From an uncultured Fibrobacter sp. (GTDB lineage Bacteria; Fibrobacterota; Fibrobacteria; Fibrobacterales; Fibrobacteraceae), in contig NZ_ONDD01000013.1 of assembly GCF_900316465.1 (NCBI RefSeq), positions 16,567 through 80,566 on the forward strand: a stretch of DNA of 64,000 bases, read 5' to 3'. Below the pieces are notes generated by a model, which ran no database searches, was not told the DNA's origin, and was given only the letters and a program-made list of their open reading frames with translations. The position numbers and the translations under genes are program-made. Position 1 is the first letter of the stretch, and every line of letters starts with the position of its first letter. This document shows, one piece after another, positions 61,188 to 64,000 of the stretch.

Positions 61188-61268
61188 TTACAGCTCCATG
61201 TTTTTGAAATACCTAACCCATTCTTTTTCAAAGTGTTCCTTGTTTTTAACGTGAACGGAATTTAGGAT
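61188..61268 (-). pseudogene. Probable C-terminal remnant of a DUF4160-like toxin gene
   Basis: On the minus strand a 26-codon open stretch ends with TAA at 61190-61188, immediately before the DUF2442 start. It encodes '...HVKNKEHFEKEWVRYFKNMEL'. The pattern of a charged helix ending W..YF resembles the C-terminus of DUF4160 proteins. It begins after an in-frame stop at 61269-61271 and has no usual start codon, so it looks truncated. The similarity is from memory of the family and is short. Confidence 0.4.
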
Positions 61269-61282
61269 ATAAAATTATATCC
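61265..61282. promoter_or_regulatory. Palindromic operator candidate for the DUF2442-HTH gene
   Basis: GGATATAA and TTATATCC form a perfect 8-bp inverted repeat around AA. On the minus strand it contains TATAAT. The location, about 80 bp upstream of an HTH gene, fits an autoregulatory site. Confidence 0.45.
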
Positions 61283-61371
61283 GTCAATTATTTTGTTGAG
61301 GGTGAATCTATTCTATATACGCCAGAATGCCGAAAAGTGTGAATTTTGAACCCATATGCAATGTTCTTATG

Positions 61372-61390
61372 TTTTACAGAAAATGTAAAA
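61372..61390. promoter_or_regulatory. Upstream dyad 1 of the dapF sigma-54 promoter
   Basis: TTTTACA and TGTAAAA are perfectly complementary around GAAAA. Its centre (61381) is about 141 bp before the predicted transcription start. It matches dyad 2 and a copy in dapL (62793-62810). Confidence 0.6.
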
Positions 61391-61403
61391 TAAATTTGTT
61401 TGG

Positions 61404-61420
61404 TTTACAGAATTTGTAAT
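61404..61420. promoter_or_regulatory. Upstream dyad 2 of the dapF sigma-54 promoter
   Basis: TTACA (61405-61409) and TGTAA (61415-61419) are paired around GAATT. Its centre is 31 bp (about three helical turns) from dyad 1 and about 110 bp before the predicted start site. Half-sites TGTAAAG recur at 61488-61494 and 61530-61536. Confidence 0.55.
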
Positions 61421-61495
61421 ATTTCAAAATTTTGTTTTCTGTGAAATTTGGATGAAATTGGCGTTTTTGGTGTGATTTAACAATTTTTGTAAAGT

Positions 61496-61511
61496 TGGCA
61501 CATTTTTTGCA
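61496..61511 (+). promoter_or_regulatory. Sigma-54 (-24/-12) promoter of dapF-dapL
   Basis: TGGCAC (61496-61501), five bases, then TTGCA (61507-61511) matches the sigma-54 consensus TGGCAC-N5-TTGCW exactly. The predicted start is near 61522, about 26 bases before the dapF ATG. Confidence 0.75.
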
Positions 61512-61547
61512 AATGGGGGCGTGGAAAATTGTAAAGAGAACTGAATT

Positions 61548-62423
61548 ATGCCAATTAATTTTTCAAAATGGACCGGGTTGGGCAACGATTTCGTGTTGCT
61601 GGAACCGGGTGTGACGCTAGATTATAGCGATAATTTCGAACAACGTGTCGTTCAGCTTTGCGACCGCCGTTTCGGTATCGGTGCCGATGGCGTGGTGATT
61701 GTAACGCCGATGGATAAGGACGGTTGCCTGGTGCTCGGCGATTCGGGCGTCGGTGCTAGCGTGGGGCCTGCTGCGAAATCCGTGCCGAACGGCGTTGATT
61801 TTGAAATGCGCATTTTTAATGCCGATGGTTCCGAAGCGGCCATGTGCGGTAACGCAACGCGCTGCGTGGCCAAGTACATTCGCAGCCGCGGTCTTGCAAA
61901 AGACGCCAATACTAAAGTGTTTAATCTGCACACCAAGAGCGGCTTGGTGAAGCCCGCCCTTTTGGATGACGGCCGCGTGTGCGTCGATATGGGCCTCCCG
62001 AGAAAATTCTTGGGCTCCATCAAACTCACGGCCGACAGCTTTGATTTTACTGCCGAGACGGTTTCCATGGGAAATCCGCACGCGGTGATTTTCGTGGATG
62101 ACATCGAAAAGATTCAGCTGGAAAAGTGGGGAAGTATCTTGGAAGTCGACAAGCAGTTCCCCGACCGCTGCAACATTGAATTTGCACAGGTGGTGACGCC
62201 CACCCAAATCCGCATGCGGGTTTGGGAACGTGGTTGCGGCGTTACGATGGCTTGTGGTACGGGCAGTTGCGCAACCCTCGTTGCGGCCCAGCGTACTGGC
62301 CGCGTGGGCGTCGAAGCCGACGTTGTCCTCGACGGCGGCGTTCTCCACATCAAGCACGAAGAAGGTGGCCCCGTCTTGATGACCGGCCCTGCAGAAGAAG
62401 TATTTAGAGGAACGATCGACTAA
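61548..62423 (+). CDS. dapF: Diaminopimelate epimerase
   Basis: The 291-residue protein begins 'FSKWTGLGNDFVLLE' and has both catalytic cysteines: 'AMCGNATRCVA' and 'MACGTGSCATLVAA'. 'GIGADGVV' and 'MGNPHAVIFVDD' are also conserved. It interconverts LL- and meso-diaminopimelate for lysine and peptidoglycan. A short insertion ('LGDSGVGASVGPAAKSVP', about residues 63-80) is longer than in E. coli DapF. It is first in an operon with dapL (10 bp gap), behind a sigma-54 promoter. Confidence 0.96.
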   Translation: MPINFSKWTGLGNDFVLLEPGVTLDYSDNFEQRVVQLCDRRFGIGADGVVIVTPMDKDGCLVLGDSGVGASVGPAAKSVPNGVDFEMRIFNADGSEAAMCGNATRCVAKYIRSRGLAKDANTKVFNLHTKSGLVKPALLDDGRVCVDMGLPRKFLGSIKLTADSFDFTAETVSMGNPHAVIFVDDIEKIQLEKWGSILEVDKQFPDRCNIEFAQVVTPTQIRMRVWERGCGVTMACGTGSCATLVAAQRTGRVGVEADVVLDGGVLHIKHEEGGPVLMTGPAEEVFRGTID

Positions 62424-62433
62424 AGAAGAAATT

Positions 62434-63642
62434 ATGAACGAATCAATTGTAAATGCAAACTACGACTTGCTGCCCGGCAGCTACCTTTTCTCGACTATCG
62501 CCCAGAAAATCAAGGAATATCAGGCGAAGAAACCCGATGCTGACATTATCCGTTTGGGCATTGGCGATGTGACCACGCCCTTGATCCCGGAAGTCATCAA
62601 GGCCATGCACAAGGCCGTGGATGAAATGGCCGTGAAGGGAACTTTCCGCGGTTACGGCCCCGAACAGGGCTACGATTTCGTGCGCGAAGCAATCGTCCGT
62701 GGCGAATACACCGCTCGCGGCATCGAAATGGATCCGGACGATATCTTCGTGAGCGATGGTTCCAAGTGCGATGTGGCAAACACCCAGGAACTTTTTACAG
62801 AAAATGTAAAGATTGCGATTCCGGACCCGGTTTACCCGGTCTATTTGGACTCCAACGTGATGGCTGGCCGTGCAGGCGTGTTGCAAAGTGACGGACATTT
62901 TTCTAAGGTGACCTACCTTGCTTCGACCGCTGAAAACAACTTCCAGCCGGATTTGCCCAAGGAACCGGTGCAGCTGATTTACCTTTGCAGCCCGAACAAC
63001 CCGACCGGTACGGTGCTCAGTCGCGAAACTTTGCAGAAGTTCGTCAACTATGCAAACGAAAATGGTGCATTGATCCTGTTCGATGGCGCCTACAACTGCT
63101 ACATTCAGGATGAATCGCTGCCGCATTCCATCTTCGAAATTCCGGGTGCACGCACTTGCGCCATTGAATTCCGCAGCTTCAGTAAGACCGCCGGCTTTAC
63201 GGGCGTGCGCTGCGCCTACACGGTGATTCCGCACGAACTTTCGAAACTCCGCTCCATGTGGAATCGTCGCCAGTGCACCAAGTTTAACGGTGTGAGCTAC
63301 GTGACGCAACGTGCCGCCGAGGCAATTTACAGCCCGATTGGGTGGCAGCAGACCAAGGAAGTCATTGCCGGTTACATGCGCACGGCTGGCGTTATCCGCA
63401 AGGAACTGACTGCCGCCGGTTACACGGTGTTCGGTGGCGAACATGCTCCGTACATCTGGTGGAAAATCGCAGACGGCGAAAAATCCTTCGATTTCTTTGA
63501 CCGACTGCTCTCTACCTGCGAAGTCGTGGGTACCCCGGGTAGCGGCTTTGGCCCTTGCGGCGAAGGATACTTCCGCCTGACCGCCTTCGGTGACTACGAA
63601 CGTACCTGCGAAGCCCTTAGGAGAATCAGGGAAAAGCTCTAA
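62434..63642 (+). CDS. dapL: LL-diaminopimelate aminotransferase
   Basis: The 402-residue class I/II aminotransferase has 'IRLGIGDVTTPL', 'FRGYGPEQGY', 'SDGSKCDVAN', 'PDPVYPVYLDSNVMAGR', 'LCSPNNPTGTV' and the PLP lysine in 'FRSFSKTAGFTG'. These are hallmarks of DapL, which makes LL-diaminopimelate from tetrahydrodipicolinate in one step with glutamate, bypassing DapD, DapC and DapE. With dapF it completes the DapL route. Its coding sequence contains a copy of the upstream dyad (62793-62810). Confidence 0.95.
   Translation: MNESIVNANYDLLPGSYLFSTIAQKIKEYQAKKPDADIIRLGIGDVTTPLIPEVIKAMHKAVDEMAVKGTFRGYGPEQGYDFVREAIVRGEYTARGIEMDPDDIFVSDGSKCDVANTQELFTENVKIAIPDPVYPVYLDSNVMAGRAGVLQSDGHFSKVTYLASTAENNFQPDLPKEPVQLIYLCSPNNPTGTVLSRETLQKFVNYANENGALILFDGAYNCYIQDESLPHSIFEIPGARTCAIEFRSFSKTAGFTGVRCAYTVIPHELSKLRSMWNRRQCTKFNGVSYVTQRAAEAIYSPIGWQQTKEVIAGYMRTAGVIRKELTAAGYTVFGGEHAPYIWWKIADGEKSFDFFDRLLSTCEVVGTPGSGFGPCGEGYFRLTAFGDYERTCEALRRIREKL
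62793..62810. repeat. Copy of the dapF upstream dyad within dapL
   Basis: TTTTACAGAAAATGTAAA is identical over 18 bases to 61372-61389 and encodes 'FTENVK' in frame. It could be a further protein-binding site or coincidence. Confidence 0.5.
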
Positions 63643-63665
63643 CCTCAAACCTCTTTTACTATCTT

Positions 63666-64000
63666 ATGTCCATGCCCTCTCCAATAGGTTCAGAAATCTC
63701 GGTCGTCCAGAAGATCAGTGTTGCGATCATTCACGAACGCAACGTTGAAAAATTGCTCGAGAATGTGCTCGACATTCTGGAATCCGAACTCGGCATGCTT
63801 CGCGGAACTTTCGCGTTGCTCTTTGGCGACACGCTTAAGATTGAAGCGTCTCGCGGACTGGATGAATCCGAAAAGCAGCGCGGTTTGTACCGCATGGGCG
63901 AAGGCATTACGGGCCACGTTGCTGAACGCGGCGTGAGTCATGTGATTCCTGACCTGCGCAAAGACTCCCGCTTCTTGAACCGTACGGGTAGCCGCCATTA
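63666..64000 (+). CDS. NifA-like sigma-54-dependent activator, N-terminal GAF domain, 3' end cut
   Basis: The frame starts at ATG 63666 (or 63672), 23 bp after dapL, and is open to the window edge, giving 111 residues. 'SVVQKISVAIIHERNVEKLLENVLDIL' and 'YRMGEGITGHVAERG', 'VIPDLRKDSRFLNRTG' match the GAF domain of NifA/VnfA-type regulators. Such proteins sense nitrogen or redox status and activate sigma-54 promoters through an AAA+ domain, which would lie beyond base 64000. The AAA+ part is not seen, so other GAF-containing regulators remain possible. Confidence 0.68.
   Translation, partial: MSMPSPIGSEISVVQKISVAIIHERNVEKLLENVLDILESELGMLRGTFALLFGDTLKIEASRGLDESEKQRGLYRMGEGITGHVAERGVSHVIPDLRKDSRFLNRTGSRH

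Overview
The window looks like chromosomal DNA of a Fibrobacter species (a Gram-negative, plant-fibre-degrading anaerobe). The evidence is a lipoprotein with two copies of the Fibrobacter succinogenes major paralogous (FISUMP) domain at 53591-55186, a CE6-CBM6 acetylxylan esterase at 4353-5936, serine-rich linkers in secreted proteins, outer-membrane barrel proteins, CMP-KDO synthetase, and a PPi-oriented metabolism. I see no rRNA, tRNA, CRISPR array, intact insertion sequence or prophage. Most of the window is ordinary core genome with interspersed secreted and surface proteins.

Layout. 1-7.4 kb: a cut-off barrel protein coupled to a single-POTRA Omp85-like protein, the divergent pair epmB/efp, the acetylxylan esterase, a TIM-barrel-like protein and a receiver-like protein. 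7.6-19.6 kb: a plus-strand housekeeping block (thiL, pilB, pcrA, gatC, kdsB, a ComEA-like protein, pilM, a PilN/PilO-like protein, rsmD, coaD, a rhomboid protease and a PfkB kinase). 19.7-34.5 kb: secreted proteins, hrpB, a second Omp85-like protein, soluble pyrophosphatase, a radical SAM protein and two GGDEF-EAL proteins. 34.7-49 kb: smc, a very large collagen-like lipoprotein, a DMT transporter, the membrane pyrophosphatase hppA, a nitroreductase and a gingipain-like peptidase. 49-60.7 kb: a SurA/PrsA-like foldase, prfB with a programmed frameshift, PPi-dependent phosphofructokinase, the FISUMP lipoprotein, a CotH lipoprotein, aqpZ and aspS. 60.8-64 kb: a DUF2442-HTH protein with what looks like a toxin remnant, then dapF-dapL and the start of a NifA-like sigma-54 activator.

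The most interesting regulatory signal is upstream of dapF: a consensus sigma-54 promoter (61496-61511) with two dyads 31 bp apart at enhancer distance (about -141 and -110). The operon ends in a gene whose visible N-terminus is a NifA-type GAF domain, so diaminopimelate synthesis may be under nitrogen-type control. A third near-identical dyad lies inside dapL.

There are three families of intergenic repeats. One is a 150-bp element with terminal inverted repeats and an exact 75-bp internally deleted derivative. One is a structured unit of about 100 bp present twice. The third is a 28-bp REP-like palindrome, one copy of which lies in frame inside hrpB. Functional themes across the window are PPi-linked energy metabolism (Ppa, HppA, PPi-PFK), c-di-GMP (a PilB with doubled MshEN motifs and two GGDEF-EAL proteins) and tRNA-dependent amidation (GatC plus an AspRS of non-discriminating type).
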